Assembly: GCA_016178595.1 (NCBI GenBank)
Contig: JACOSY010000023.1
Location: forward strand, 121,194 to 185,193
DNA: 64,000 nucleotides
Reading direction: 5' to 3'
Origin: Ignavibacteria bacterium
GTDB lineage: Bacteria > Bacteroidota > Ignavibacteria > UBA10030 > SZUA-254
Position numbers and translations under genes: made by a program. The notes under the pieces are model-generated. The model was not told the origin of the DNA and made no database searches. It saw only the letters and a list, made by a program, of their open reading frames with translations. Below, piece by piece: positions 20,762 through 31,246 of this stretch (positions within the stretch are counted from its first letter, which is position 1; the number at the start of each line of letters is the position of its first letter).

Positions 20762-21535
20762 TCAGATGTCTTTTGAGATGAGTTCCACAGTATTGTTGCC
20801 TGCCGGTGCTTGTGCAATTCCTTCGGAGGTTGTTCGACGATCATTGAGGTTGTTGCTTGTGAACCTGTACTTCAACAACACCCAGATCGCCTCAAGCCCG
20901 TCCGACCAACGGATCTTTTTTCCCTCCTTCTTTTTGCGTGGATAGTAACGAATCGGAACTTCGAGTATTTGCCGTCCGCTCTTCAAGACTTTTGCTGTAA
21001 CCTCCGGACAGAACTCAAACCGCGTACATTCCAACGGGATTTGCTTTAACACCTCCGTACGGAATACTTTGTAACAAGTCGGCTCATCGGTGATGTGTGC
21101 GTGGTAGAGAAGATTGGTAAGAAAACTCAGCAATCGACCCCCGAGATAGAAAGAGAAGTGTGAGTACGAGTTCGCCTGATTCATCACGCGTGAACCGTAG
21201 ACGACATCTGCTCGTCGCTCGACGATCGGTTGTATGAGTGCAGGGTAGTCGCCCGGGTCATACTCGAGGTCCGCATCCTGGATAATGACGACCTCTCCCT
21301 CTATATACCGGATACCGGTTCGGATTGCCGAACCTTTGCCGGAGTTCTTCGTGTGCCGGACAAGATCGATCTTTCGAGCGACGGCGTACTCCTGCAAGAT
21401 CTTCGACGTCCCATCGGTCGAACAGTCATCCACGACGATAACCTGTTTCTCAATTGGCACAGCGAAGATTTTCTCGAGGATATGTCGGATGGTCCGTTCT
21501 TCGTTGTATGCTGGAATGATAACCGATAGTCGCAT
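20762..21535 (-). CDS. Glycosyltransferase family 2 (dolichyl-phosphate mannose synthase-like)
   Basis: 'MRLSVIIPAYNEERTIRHILEKI', 'QVIVVDDCSTDGTSKIL', 'VIIQDADLEYDPGDYPALI'. Confidence 0.93.
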   Translation of the reverse strand: MRLSVIIPAYNEERTIRHILEKIFAVPIEKQVIVVDDCSTDGTSKILQEYAVARKIDLVRHTKNSGKGSAIRTGIRYIEGEVVIIQDADLEYDPGDYPALIQPIVERRADVVYGSRVMNQANSYSHFSFYLGGRLLSFLTNLLYHAHITDEPTCYKVFRTEVLKQIPLECTRFEFCPEVTAKVLKSGRQILEVPIRYYPRKKKEGKKIRWSDGLEAIWVLLKYRFTSNNLNDRRTTSEGIAQAPAGNNTVELISKDI

Positions 21536-21556
21536 GGAATATCAAAAACTTTTTGA

Positions 21557-23074
21557 TCAACCTCTTCGTACGAGCATCCGAAGCCGCAGGAATTGGAACA
21601 CGACGAGCACAAGCAAGATCACGGGCACGAAGACCAGCAGCAGCGATCGATACCCGATATAGTACGGATAATAGAACCAATAATCAAGTGTATGACGCAG
21701 CATCGACTGCTGATTTTCACCGACCGGTATGCGCTTCGACTGCATCTCTTCTGTTACTCTCAGCAACGGCGCGTTGCCCGAGAGATGTTCTCCGATATTC
21801 CGAATTGCCATCCTCCAGTGACCGACTATCGGCGAGTAATCGGGAATGAAGTGCGCCCGGTACAAGAATTCCGGATCGTCGAACGACTTCGTGTACGGAT
21901 ACTCTCCAATCTCACGCAGGTAATTACCCGCGTATATCGTCGTGCCGCCAAGCTGGATAATAATTCCGATGACAATGAGTCCATGACAGAATCGACGCGC
22001 AATCGTACTGCCGCGTTCCAAGACCTCTCCAGCCGGCAAAATCACCAGCGCAAGAATTGGAACGAGGTAGCGGGGTCCCCAACTCCCATCGCCAGCCCAA
22101 GCAATGTATTTTGCATGCAGAAGTACGTTTACCCCGATAATTGCCATCCAAAGGAGAACCTCAGGGGAAAACCTGCGATACAGTTCACGGAAAGATACAA
22201 ATCCAACAACCACAATCGGTGCGTAGAAAATAAGCCCTTTGCCTGAACTCAACAATAGCCCGAAGAGACCGACATACAGCGGCGTCGAGAAAGCGGTGCC
22301 ACCTTTGTAACCAAGATCGAACGCGTTTCCAAACCGTAAATAATTGTAGAGGAGAATGATAACCGCCGCAAGCGTTACAGGGAAAGCAAAACTGACGATG
22401 GACTTTGCAAAACCCCTCCACATCCTCTTCCGCGCAACTACGACGATATAGAGTAGGAATAAGGCGACATTCAGTGCGAACGTGATTTTTGTGAGAATGC
22501 CGAGGCCGGCACAAACGCCTATCAGGAGCGGCCATGTACTACTTTCCGGCTCTTCGCGCCAACACAACAAAAAGTAAGACGCACCCGATAGGCAGAGCAT
22601 GAGGAGCGGTTCGCGCAAGAATGATTTGAAATAAGGAAAGGCAAATGAACTGACACAAAGAGCAAGTGTGAGCATCAACGATGTTCGCCCGGTGTACCCA
22701 AGTTTCCGCCCAAAGGCAAACATGAGGACGGCAATCAGAGCTCCAATGACCGCATTAAATGCACCAACGACTGCCTTGAGGAACAGTGTCTGGAATGTTG
22801 GTGGAACATGGACGATCTGAGAAACTCCCGCAGCTATCCAATACAGCGGTACGGTAATGAGGGATTGCCCGACTTCGTACCAGATGTAAAATCTCCCGTC
22901 GAACGTGCTGCCGTTGTCAACGATGCCCGCAGGAACGTCGAGTGCACCGCGCGTGGCGATACTCTGCGTCAGAAGGAAAATAGCATTCTCGTCGCTTGAT
23001 GCGATCCGCCCGCCGTTGACCAACAGATTCACCAGCAGGAAGAATACGAATATGTTAAGGAAGATTGTCTTCAA
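21557..23074 (-). CDS. Multi-pass membrane protein, likely GT39/PMT-like glycosyltransferase
   Basis: N-terminal TM then 'NGGRIASSDENAIFLLTQSIATRGALDVP', 'FYIWYEVGQSLITVPLYWIA'; about 11 TM segments. Confidence 0.65.
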   Translation of the reverse strand: MKTIFLNIFVFFLLVNLLVNGGRIASSDENAIFLLTQSIATRGALDVPAGIVDNGSTFDGRFYIWYEVGQSLITVPLYWIAAGVSQIVHVPPTFQTLFLKAVVGAFNAVIGALIAVLMFAFGRKLGYTGRTSLMLTLALCVSSFAFPYFKSFLREPLLMLCLSGASYFLLCWREEPESSTWPLLIGVCAGLGILTKITFALNVALFLLYIVVVARKRMWRGFAKSIVSFAFPVTLAAVIILLYNYLRFGNAFDLGYKGGTAFSTPLYVGLFGLLLSSGKGLIFYAPIVVVGFVSFRELYRRFSPEVLLWMAIIGVNVLLHAKYIAWAGDGSWGPRYLVPILALVILPAGEVLERGSTIARRFCHGLIVIGIIIQLGGTTIYAGNYLREIGEYPYTKSFDDPEFLYRAHFIPDYSPIVGHWRMAIRNIGEHLSGNAPLLRVTEEMQSKRIPVGENQQSMLRHTLDYWFYYPYYIGYRSLLLVFVPVILLVLVVFQFLRLRMLVRRG

Positions 23075-23199
23075 TCGAAATCAGCGAAATGGTGATGGAC
23101 TTATGATTAACCCTTGCACGGTTCAAAAGCCGGTCCTGACTCAAATTCGAATGTGCTCTGTGTAACGTTGATTTTGTTGATTGCCACTATGAATCCTAT

Positions 23200-24354
23200 T
23201 TAAGAATGCGTGCGATAGCGCTGGATGAAATCGACGATCACAGAAGTTTTGTTCTTCCAATCATGGGTGCGCGCAAACGTAACCAACGACTCCATGAATC
23301 GCGACTCACGTGATCGCTGTATCGCCGTCGTGATCGATGAGAGAAAGTCGTCTTGCGACCGCGCAATAAAAATGAGATCCTTGAATTCACAGAGATCATC
23401 GGAAAAATCCGTGGAGACAGTTGGCTTGCCGGCAGCGGAGTACTCATACAACTTCACGGGATTGACCGATGCAGTCAACTCGTTTTTTTTGAATGGAATG
23501 ATACCGACCGAAAATCGGTGCAGATAGTGCGGGATATCTTTGTACGGCTTAAAGCCGAGGAATTTGACGTTCGGTAGTCGCCCCAGCTCTCGCACCACAT
23601 CTCGAACTTGCGGATGAACGGGGCCAATGAAAACGAAATCGATGGCTGGTAATTCTGTGCATGCTCGTTTGATGAGATCATAATCCAGCCACGGATACAC
23701 CGCCCCGATGTACCCAACGATGGGTTTTCCAGTCGGCAAATCTAAAGGAGATTGTACGATCCCCGCCTTCGCAAAATGATCGAACTCGACGCCATTGCCG
23801 ACATAGTGGATATTGTCGGAACGAATAGACTCAATTTGTTTCGCAAGCGTTGGAGACGTCACTATGATGATATCCGCTTGCTTGATCGTCTTCTTCCAAG
23901 CCTCAATGATGTGTTTCGGCAAGCGAGTAAAGCCGAACGCGTTATCGATGTAGTCGTACACGACAACGCTCGGATGAAATTCGTCCACGAGGTCAATCAC
24001 GTGAAAATTGTGGAGAATAAAAACCCGGTCTGGATCATTTATTTCGAGAGAACTCAGCGCCTTGCGGAGAACCGAGCGCTGCCAGACATGAACAATTCCA
24101 CGTGCAAGTGGAAAGCGACTCAGGAATTTAGCCACAACTTGAATAAGAGGAGACCGGGCATTATAAGGAATAACGGGGAAGCTCATCGTGTAGATGTTGG
24201 GCTGAACAAGTTTTGGCGTGAAGCTTGCACGCCTCGTCAAAACGGCAGGCTCGACCCAAAGCACGGGCCAGCGTTTTGCGAGGGCCAGCACGATGTGCTG
24301 CGGTCGCTGGTGCAATCCGTACCACGCGATGTCAGAGAGGAAGATGATGATCAT
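23200..24354 (-). CDS. Glycosyltransferase (GT4-like)
   Basis: 'FLSDIAWYGLHQRPQHIVLALAKRWPVLWVEP', 'VGYIGAVYPWLDYDLIKRA', 'GIIPFKKNELTASVNPVKLYEYSAAGKPTVST'; start moved to internal ATG. Confidence 0.85.
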   Translation of the reverse strand: MIIIFLSDIAWYGLHQRPQHIVLALAKRWPVLWVEPAVLTRRASFTPKLVQPNIYTMSFPVIPYNARSPLIQVVAKFLSRFPLARGIVHVWQRSVLRKALSSLEINDPDRVFILHNFHVIDLVDEFHPSVVVYDYIDNAFGFTRLPKHIIEAWKKTIKQADIIIVTSPTLAKQIESIRSDNIHYVGNGVEFDHFAKAGIVQSPLDLPTGKPIVGYIGAVYPWLDYDLIKRACTELPAIDFVFIGPVHPQVRDVVRELGRLPNVKFLGFKPYKDIPHYLHRFSVGIIPFKKNELTASVNPVKLYEYSAAGKPTVSTDFSDDLCEFKDLIFIARSQDDFLSSITTAIQRSRESRFMESLVTFARTHDWKNKTSVIVDFIQRYRTHS

Positions 24355-24783
24355 GGGATTCTTAACCCTCAAGCGCGACCAATTCAATAGCAGTCGATAA
24401 TACGAACGAGAGCATCGAATAGTAACCAGGCGATCGACGGTCGCCACTTAAGTTTCCCAATAGACAATTCATTTCAAGTATGAGACGCAAAAAACAATGG
24501 CTGTCAGTGATCTCTTTCATTACTCCCCCTCAGTGTCTCGCACGGCAATAGTTGAGGATTACACGCTTTCGTAGTCGGTCGGGCCAATACGCTTAGCATT
24601 CTCAAATAGGAATAATAGAGAATCGCAAGGGCACGAGGGATGAGATTCTCTGAAAGAATCCATGAGATCGAGCTACAACCCTTTAATCTTGTCCTATCAC
24701 ACGAAGTATATGTTATGAAGGCTCGCGTACTTTGCCCGACGGGATTCGGGCAAGAGCGTGATTTCTACTGAGTCCTGATGGAT

Positions 24784-25674
24784 TCACCTCTCAACGGGCT
24801 GCTTGCCAGTCATTATGGGATTGATGTAATAGGTCTTGATCATACCGGCATAAAAACGCACGACGGTTAGCGAAGCCGAAAGAGGGAAGTAAGTAAACCA
24901 AAAACGACATACATTAACAATGTTATAGTTGCTTTTCTTATTAAACAATAAATAGAGTAGATGAAATCGATAACGTTTGATATTCTTGAGTATAATTTCT
25001 GATTCTTCATAATCGTGCCAAGCGATAGCTTTAGGATTACTGATTAACCGAAATCCCTTTCGTCTCGCACGCAGTGGGTACTCCACGTCGGCATAGTAGG
25101 CTTTGTATCGCTCATCCCAAAACCCGATGGCACGAACGATCGACAACGGATAAAATTGTCCTGCTCCGTCGAGTATTTCCACTTCAAATTCTTCTTCAAA
25201 CGAGCTGCCATCGTCAGGCTGATTCTTTCCGGGAAATGTTAATCCTAAGCCAATAAAGCGCTTTGTTACATATCCGCCGACCGACCACAAAATTTTATCG
25301 GTTCCCCATTTATAAGATTTGATACCCAACATTGCGCCCCGATAATTGCGCGCGCACTCGACTTGCGCTTTTAGTATCTCAGGGTCCACATAAATATCGT
25401 CGTTGAAGACTGTTCCATAATCGAAGTTGTTGTCGAGAGCATACCTAAGCCCTTCGTTACAACATCCGGCGTACCATAAATTTCCGTCTCCAAAAAGTTG
25501 AATCACATGTGGAAATTCTGATTTTAACAGTTCTTTTGTCCCGTCGGTACATCCATCGTTGATAACAATAAGTTTGAAGTTGTCGTAATCAACCCTTTGC
25601 CAATGCGAAAGGGCAGTGCGTAACCGAGCTTTGTTATTATACGTTGGAATAATAACGGCGATTGAGGGATTCAT
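24784..25674 (-). CDS. Glycosyltransferase family 2
   Basis: 'SIAVIIPTYNNKARLRTALSHW', 'LIVINDGCTDGTKELL', 'VFNDDIYVDPEIL'. Confidence 0.92.
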   Translation of the reverse strand: MNPSIAVIIPTYNNKARLRTALSHWQRVDYDNFKLIVINDGCTDGTKELLKSEFPHVIQLFGDGNLWYAGCCNEGLRYALDNNFDYGTVFNDDIYVDPEILKAQVECARNYRGAMLGIKSYKWGTDKILWSVGGYVTKRFIGLGLTFPGKNQPDDGSSFEEEFEVEILDGAGQFYPLSIVRAIGFWDERYKAYYADVEYPLRARRKGFRLISNPKAIAWHDYEESEIILKNIKRYRFHLLYLLFNKKSNYNIVNVCRFWFTYFPLSASLTVVRFYAGMIKTYYINPIMTGKQPVER

Positions 25675-25733
25675 TTTCGTAATGATAATGTCATCATGGA
25701 AACCTTATTCTATCGATGACATGAGAGAATGAT

Positions 25734-26690
25734 TTATTTCCTCACCTCTGGGTTTTCCGCGTTTGATCGATACCACTCTGCCGTCAGTTGCAACCCGGTC
25801 CTGATATCCACGCATGCTTGGAAATTTAGCTCGTCCTTCGCCTTACCAACATCGAAGCACCTTCGTATCTGACCATCGGGGCGAGATGTATTCCAATAAA
25901 CCTCTCCCGAGAACCCGGTAATAGATGTGAGATGTTGAACGACCTCGCGGATGCTTGTCTCGACACCTGAGGAGATGTTAATTATCTCACTTTTGTCGTA
26001 GACTTCTGTTGCTCTGATCATCCCATCGGCTACATCTCCTGCATAGACAAAGTCGCGCGTGGGCTTTCCACTGCCCCACACTTCTACCGACGCCGACTTG
26101 TTCCGAGATGCTTCCACAAATTTTCGAACAAGAGCTGGAATAACATGGGCATCTAAGAGATTAAAATTGTCATAGCGGCCATAAATATTACCTGGTATAC
26201 AAATGATGGAATTGAATCCATGTTGCTGCCTATATGCGACAGACTGTATGTGCAGAAGTCTCTTCGCCAGTGAATACGGTGCGCTTTCTTTTTGCGGGAA
26301 TCCATTCCAGAAGGATTCTTCCTTCAACGGGATCGGCGCATGTTCAGGGTAACCACAACCGGCACCTGCTGCAGTGAACTTCTCAACCTTGTACAGCCAT
26401 GAATAGTGCAGCATGAGAGTGCCGACCATCAAATTAACATAAAAAAATTCTGCGGGGCGCTCTTTGTTTGGAAGAATACCTCCCACAAGTCCTGCGAGAT
26501 GAAAGACAATGTGCGGCTTGCTCTTTTCAAACAAGGCCCTCACTTGATCTTCCTTCGTTAAATCATACTCTTTCTTTTTAACCACAATGATTTCCGAGCA
26601 ATCTTTCCCCCTCAACGTGTTCACAACGTGACTGCCAAGAAAACCAGAGCCTCCCGTGACCAAGACCCTTTTACCCGTCCAAAAGGACAT
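25734..26690 (-). CDS. NAD-dependent epimerase, GDP-L-fucose synthase-like
   Basis: 'VLVTGGSGFLGSHVV', 'YSLAKRLLHIQ' (YxxxK), 'EVWGSGKPTRDFVYAGDVADGMI'; ATG at 26690 preceded by an AAGGAG-type SD. Confidence 0.85.
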   Translation of the reverse strand: MSFWTGKRVLVTGGSGFLGSHVVNTLRGKDCSEIIVVKKKEYDLTKEDQVRALFEKSKPHIVFHLAGLVGGILPNKERPAEFFYVNLMVGTLMLHYSWLYKVEKFTAAGAGCGYPEHAPIPLKEESFWNGFPQKESAPYSLAKRLLHIQSVAYRQQHGFNSIICIPGNIYGRYDNFNLLDAHVIPALVRKFVEASRNKSASVEVWGSGKPTRDFVYAGDVADGMIRATEVYDKSEIINISSGVETSIREVVQHLTSITGFSGEVYWNTSRPDGQIRRCFDVGKAKDELNFQACVDIRTGLQLTAEWYRSNAENPEVRK

Positions 26691-26967
26691 TGCAGACTCC
26701 TTCAAAAATTAATGAAATTACTCACTTCAATTTTCTATATCTTTGAATCTATTCCGCATTGCTCTTGTCCGGGTCAGTCCTTCCAGTCTATGTTCATCGC
26801 TAATTTCGTTTTCTTGAGAGACCAGAATATGCATCGTTCACCGGAGCTTGCGGCGATTCGATTCCTCCCGACGAAGCAATCGATCCGCCGGATGTCGTTG
26901 CCGTAGAATGAGCTTACGTTCTGAAGACCAAAGGGTATAGAGTTGAACCACTTCAAAGTCATTCAAC

Positions 26968-27963
26968 TCAAAGGGTATCAACGTGAAGATGATCCCTATT
27001 TACCGGCGGTATTTTTGCCATCGACAGCAGTAAGTGACGCGTCACCCGGAGAGCCCGTGCCGTTACCGAATAACGGCTGAGCTTATTCGTGATCTTGACA
27101 ATTGTTTTCTTCAATCCACGCGAGGGATCGAGGAGTCTTACAAGCTCTTCTTTGATTTCTTTGGGAAGATCCTGGTGTATATTTTCGTAAATCCATTCGG
27201 CATAATTGCAAATTCCCAGTGCCTTAGCCAGGACAATCTGTTTCACGAACGCCAGCGGCGCCGCCGCCCCAAGAACTTCCCTGATCTTGTCCATGCGTAA
27301 GAAAAATATTGCATCCGCCATGACGAGGCGTCCATTTCTTTGAATATCTCTGTGGGAGGTTTTATACTTCCACACCTCCGGGTGCATCGTGATTAATTCG
27401 AAACCAATATCTTTGAGATAGGCAACGACCTCATGGAAATCGGGTTCGCCGACGAAAAAAGGCTGAAACCGAGCTTCAGTTTGAACAACCAGCGTGCGTG
27501 AAATAATGTGGGGCGCACTTGAGATCACTTCCAAATCCAGTCCCTCGAGGTCAGTCTTCAAAAAGTCTATGCATTCGACTCCTGTTTCATTGACGAGATC
27601 TTCAAGAGTGGTACATTCTAGGTCGACTTCTGCGACATCTTCAAAATAATCCTCCAGGCCATATTGAGATACAAGATTCGCATTCGGTCTCAAAAAAGAT
27701 GAGCACTGAGGAAATTTTCTCTTATGAAATTTCCTCGTTCCGGCAATTCCACCGATCGCCTTGCTCAACTTGAATATCTTGAAATAATCTGATTGATTGC
27801 TGTGAGATTCCGAGATGGCATCGAGTTCCACCAACGTCACCGCTTCAATCACTTCGCGTAACTCTTTTCGAAATCCGAGAGAATCTGCAGAACCAAGGTC
27901 GACCACTACAAAGCGTCCCCGCAGCAGGTTGACGGTGTTCAACATACGAGAATGTGAAGTCAA
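26968..27963 (-). CDS. FkbM family methyltransferase-like protein
   Basis: 'FVVVDLGSADSLGFRKEL', 'TLEDLVNETGVECIDFLKTDLEGLDLEVI' (FkbM motif). Confidence 0.85.
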   Translation of the reverse strand: MTSHSRMLNTVNLLRGRFVVVDLGSADSLGFRKELREVIEAVTLVELDAISESHSNQSDYFKIFKLSKAIGGIAGTRKFHKRKFPQCSSFLRPNANLVSQYGLEDYFEDVAEVDLECTTLEDLVNETGVECIDFLKTDLEGLDLEVISSAPHIISRTLVVQTEARFQPFFVGEPDFHEVVAYLKDIGFELITMHPEVWKYKTSHRDIQRNGRLVMADAIFFLRMDKIREVLGAAAPLAFVKQIVLAKALGICNYAEWIYENIHQDLPKEIKEELVRLLDPSRGLKKTIVKITNKLSRYSVTARALRVTRHLLLSMAKIPPVNRDHLHVDTL

Positions 27964-28240
27964 GCGACCGCCTTCCAGTTATCTTTGATGGCCAGGAGTA
28001 AACCACTTTGCTTGCATTCCCCGTAGCCGTTTGCCATCGCCCTATATTGCATCATCTATTTTGCCGGCGACAATGAGTGGATGAAAACCCTCGTTCCAGC
28101 TCCCACTTTCCTTTTTGCGCACCGCCTGGACAGTCATGGATTTTCATACGATTCTCGTACCGCGCCGCAGGAACTTTGAGAAAGACAATTATCTAATGCC
28201 AAAACAATTTGCAAGCGACAAGAATGCACTGCAGACAATT

Positions 28241-29293
28241 TCAAAGGTTCGTAAATTTCCGGTTGTTGTTTGATATAATCGAGTACGCTTTGATCAACTC
28301 TTTGATACCGCTATCCAGCGAATGCGCGGCGAACCATGGTTCCTTTGGATCAAGCGATTCGAGTTTCTTGTTCGACACAATGTAATTTCGCTGATCCGGA
28401 TCTTTATTAATTTCCGATTGGGTGACGTAGAAATCGGGAATGAACGCTCTGATTCGTGCACACAACTCAAGCTTGCTGAGGTTCGCGTCACTTAATCCCA
28501 CGTTGAAGGTTTGCCCCTTCATCTTCTCTGCCTTGTTAACGCAGTATATAAATGTCCGAGCAATGTCCCGCACATGGATGAAGTTCCGTTTGAAGTGACC
28601 TTCGAAAATTACCATGTAGCGATCGGTATAGGCACGGTACGTGAAGTCATTCACCAGAATGTCCAATCTCATCCGCGGCGAGATTCCGAAGGCAGTCGCC
28701 AGCCGCAGCGTAATTGCGTTTCCCTTATTGTTGTTTAAGAGAGCATTTTCGGCATTCACCTTCGTAGTCCCGTATAAGCTAATTGGGTTGAGGGGAGTTT
28801 CCTCCGTACACTCAACCAGATCCCCACCCTTCACTTGACCAATCCCGTAGCCTGAGTTCGTTGTCGGATAGACGATTAACTGATCGCGCGATGAGTTTTC
28901 TGCCAGCCACTCTATGCACTTCTGATTGGTTTCAAGCGTTTCACTTGGAAACTTCTTGCAGGCGGGCATACCCACGATCGCTGCAAGTGGAATGATGACG
29001 TCATTCTCCAGCAGCAACTTTGTCATAAGGTTTCGATCTCGAACGTCGCCATAGACGTAATTGAAGTCGTCTCTCCAAGTAAACTGTGTCAAATTCGTCT
29101 GTTTGTACAAGAGATTATCGACGACGGTCACCTTGATCTTTTCCTTCAGGTGAAACGGTGGATTATCCAGAACACCGGTGCCATTAAGGGCGAGTTCGTT
29201 CATGCCTCTCGATACAAGCAAGTTGTTTAAAAGCAACCGCTCAACCAAAATACTTCCGATGTATCCTGCGCCGCCCGTTATTAGTATGTTCAT
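28241..29293 (-). CDS. NAD-dependent epimerase/dehydratase (extended SDR)
   Basis: 'MNILITGGAGYIGSILVERLL', 'YGTTKVNAENALL', 'RNFIHVRDIARTFIYCV'. Confidence 0.88.
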   Translation of the reverse strand: MNILITGGAGYIGSILVERLLLNNLLVSRGMNELALNGTGVLDNPPFHLKEKIKVTVVDNLLYKQTNLTQFTWRDDFNYVYGDVRDRNLMTKLLLENDVIIPLAAIVGMPACKKFPSETLETNQKCIEWLAENSSRDQLIVYPTTNSGYGIGQVKGGDLVECTEETPLNPISLYGTTKVNAENALLNNNKGNAITLRLATAFGISPRMRLDILVNDFTYRAYTDRYMVIFEGHFKRNFIHVRDIARTFIYCVNKAEKMKGQTFNVGLSDANLSKLELCARIRAFIPDFYVTQSEINKDPDQRNYIVSNKKLESLDPKEPWFAAHSLDSGIKELIKAYSIISNNNRKFTNL

Positions 29294-29537
29294 TTCGTTT
29301 CGTTCTCTATTGACAGTTCTGATGACGATGTCCACATGCGTGGCTGAGATTCACACACATCCACACGTGTTCGAGGACTACATGGAAAATGACCAGAGGG
29401 GTCTCTGGCGTGGCATCAATTCGAGTTCTGACGATCCTCGAACTTCGCCTTTTCGTCAAGGGCATGATTCATTGAAGAATAACGCTATCGGTTCAAATAT
29501 AAAGAACTTATTGGAATTATCCAATCTCGTATGAACG

Positions 29538-29572
29538 AAAAAACCCTGACTTCGGCGAAGTCGGGGATTTTT
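29538..29572 (-). terminator. Rho-independent terminator (possibly bidirectional)
   Basis: AAAAAACCCTGACTTCG-GC-GAAGTCGGGGATTTTT. Confidence 0.8.
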
Positions 29573-29662
29573 CAACACCCACTACTCGATGGAAGTGGAC
29601 GTATCCTCTCCGAGATCAGCAGAGAGACATCCTGACATGATCTTGAGATTGCTCCCAATCCA

Positions 29663-29934
29663 TCATCTCATAAACAACATCTTTCGAACCGTGATGAACG
29701 AATCCAACGGCTTGTCGAGAACGACCGCCTCAAGTTTGTAGAAGTAGATTCCGCTTGCTACCAAAGGATACCATTGAACTTCATGGTATCCAGCCCCTTG
29801 AATTCGATCGACAAGGGATGCGACCGTCTGCCCGAGCGTGTTATAGACCGCAAGCCTCACCCGCAATCCGTAGCGGAAGTTGGTCGTCGGATTGAACGGA
29901 TTCGGATAATTTTGGTGCTGTCTTCTACTACTAG
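29663..29934 (-). pseudogene. T9SS type A C-terminal sorting-domain remnant, out of frame with the upstream CDS
   Basis: Frame of ORF 29663..30127 encodes 'QHQNYPNPFNPTTNFRYGLRVRLAVYNTLGQTVASLVDRIQGAGYHEVQWYPLVASGIYFYKLEAVVLDKPLDSFITVRKMLFMR'; one frame off from the CDS that stops at 29935. Confidence 0.6.
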
Positions 29935-31020
29935 TTAGTAGTGCTCTGTCCAAATATTTCTTCGTCTCAGAGTGCTTGTTGCCGAAATTATGAGCAGGAT
30001 CATCAAAACAATCAATCCAGTTGGGGCAAGCGACGGTACGGCAGGGGGTGGCGGATTCCCATCGGATACAGTTGATGTTGCGTATCCCATCTGCCAGGTT
30101 CCGCTCTGCCCGTAACCGGAATACCACACATGAAATTGGTTATCGTACAATAATGCCGACGACACCGGACTATAATAAGAATCCCAAGCAGCCGGACCGG
30201 GACTGAGCACCGGATTGTGAACAGACTTTTCCCAATGAATGCCATCCGTCGAGTGGGCGTAGCCCGTCTGAATGACGATCGCAGATGACACCCCTGTATA
30301 GTACATGTGATAATTCGTTCCTTCCTTCACAATGCGTGGGGCACCAGCCGTTATTTCATCGAAGCTCCCCGCTTCACCATGTGACATGACGGGGTTATTT
30401 TGATACCTCGACCAGTGAATTCCATCTCCGGAGGTTGCATAGCCGATACTTGAATGCTGCCCATCCCATCCCTGATACCACATCTTGTAGAGAGCATCCT
30501 CTTGTATCACCATCGCATTCCACGTGCCGATACTTTCCCAGGCACCACCGCCATCCGGCTTCAGGATTGGATTCTGACTGTACTTAACCCATGAATACCC
30601 ATCAGTGGATGTCGCCAACCCTACGCGGAGATTCAATCCCGATCCAGCATAGTAGTACATCTTGTAGCCGGATGGATCTTTGAGAACCGATGATACTCTG
30701 GGTCCTGTTTCATCGAATGTACCCGGAGGTCCGGGCGGCAGCACCGGGTTCAGAGAGTACTTTGTCCAGTGAATTTCATCCGGTGAGGAAGCTTCACCAA
30801 TCGAGTAATCGCCTCCAAATCCGGTGTACCACATCCGAAATCCACTTCCTTCCTTTAGCACATACCCGTCGAAAGCATAACTCTGATCGAACGCGCCGGG
30901 CGATGGAGTAAGGATCGGATTTTGCTCATACTTTTGCAGACTAGTCTGAGTTAGAGTGACAGACACAAAGAGAATAGAACAGGCGACGATTATCAAGCAA
31001 CTGCGTTTCATGGTGGACAT
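29935..31020 (-). CDS. Secreted glycosidase-like beta-propeller protein (GH43/GH32/DUF377-like) with C-terminal TM anchor
   Basis: Signal peptide; repeated 'W.KY..NPVL.PG..GTFDE.G...SVLKDPSGYKMYYYAG' blades; C-terminus 'VPSLAPTGLIVLMILLIISATSTLRRRNIWTEHY'. Confidence 0.75.
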   Translation of the reverse strand: MSTMKRSCLIIVACSILFVSVTLTQTSLQKYEQNPILTPSPGAFDQSYAFDGYVLKEGSGFRMWYTGFGGDYSIGEASSPDEIHWTKYSLNPVLPPGPPGTFDETGPRVSSVLKDPSGYKMYYYAGSGLNLRVGLATSTDGYSWVKYSQNPILKPDGGGAWESIGTWNAMVIQEDALYKMWYQGWDGQHSSIGYATSGDGIHWSRYQNNPVMSHGEAGSFDEITAGAPRIVKEGTNYHMYYTGVSSAIVIQTGYAHSTDGIHWEKSVHNPVLSPGPAAWDSYYSPVSSALLYDNQFHVWYSGYGQSGTWQMGYATSTVSDGNPPPPAVPSLAPTGLIVLMILLIISATSTLRRRNIWTEHY

Positions 31021-31246
31021 CTTGTGTTCGAGTAACAAAGTGTTGTGAGAGGACGAAGGCGGTGTGGTTTCAGTCGGCTCCCGCCGCGACCCGTTATTGC
31101 AAGAATCAGAACCGTATTCGATCTCTTGAATCTAAACAAACTTTTGTCAAGGCGCAACCGCCTTCAGAGGAAAACCGCCGAAAAGAAAACGTGCATAAAA
31201 GCAAAAAAGTGATCAAGAGGAATGGATGGCAGACAATAAGCCGTCT

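Noticed and set aside
24732-24753. TTGCCCGA/TCGGGCAA inverted repeat downstream of a GT2 gene
   Set aside because: Short 8-bp stem with no U-tract; too weak to call a terminator or repeat family.
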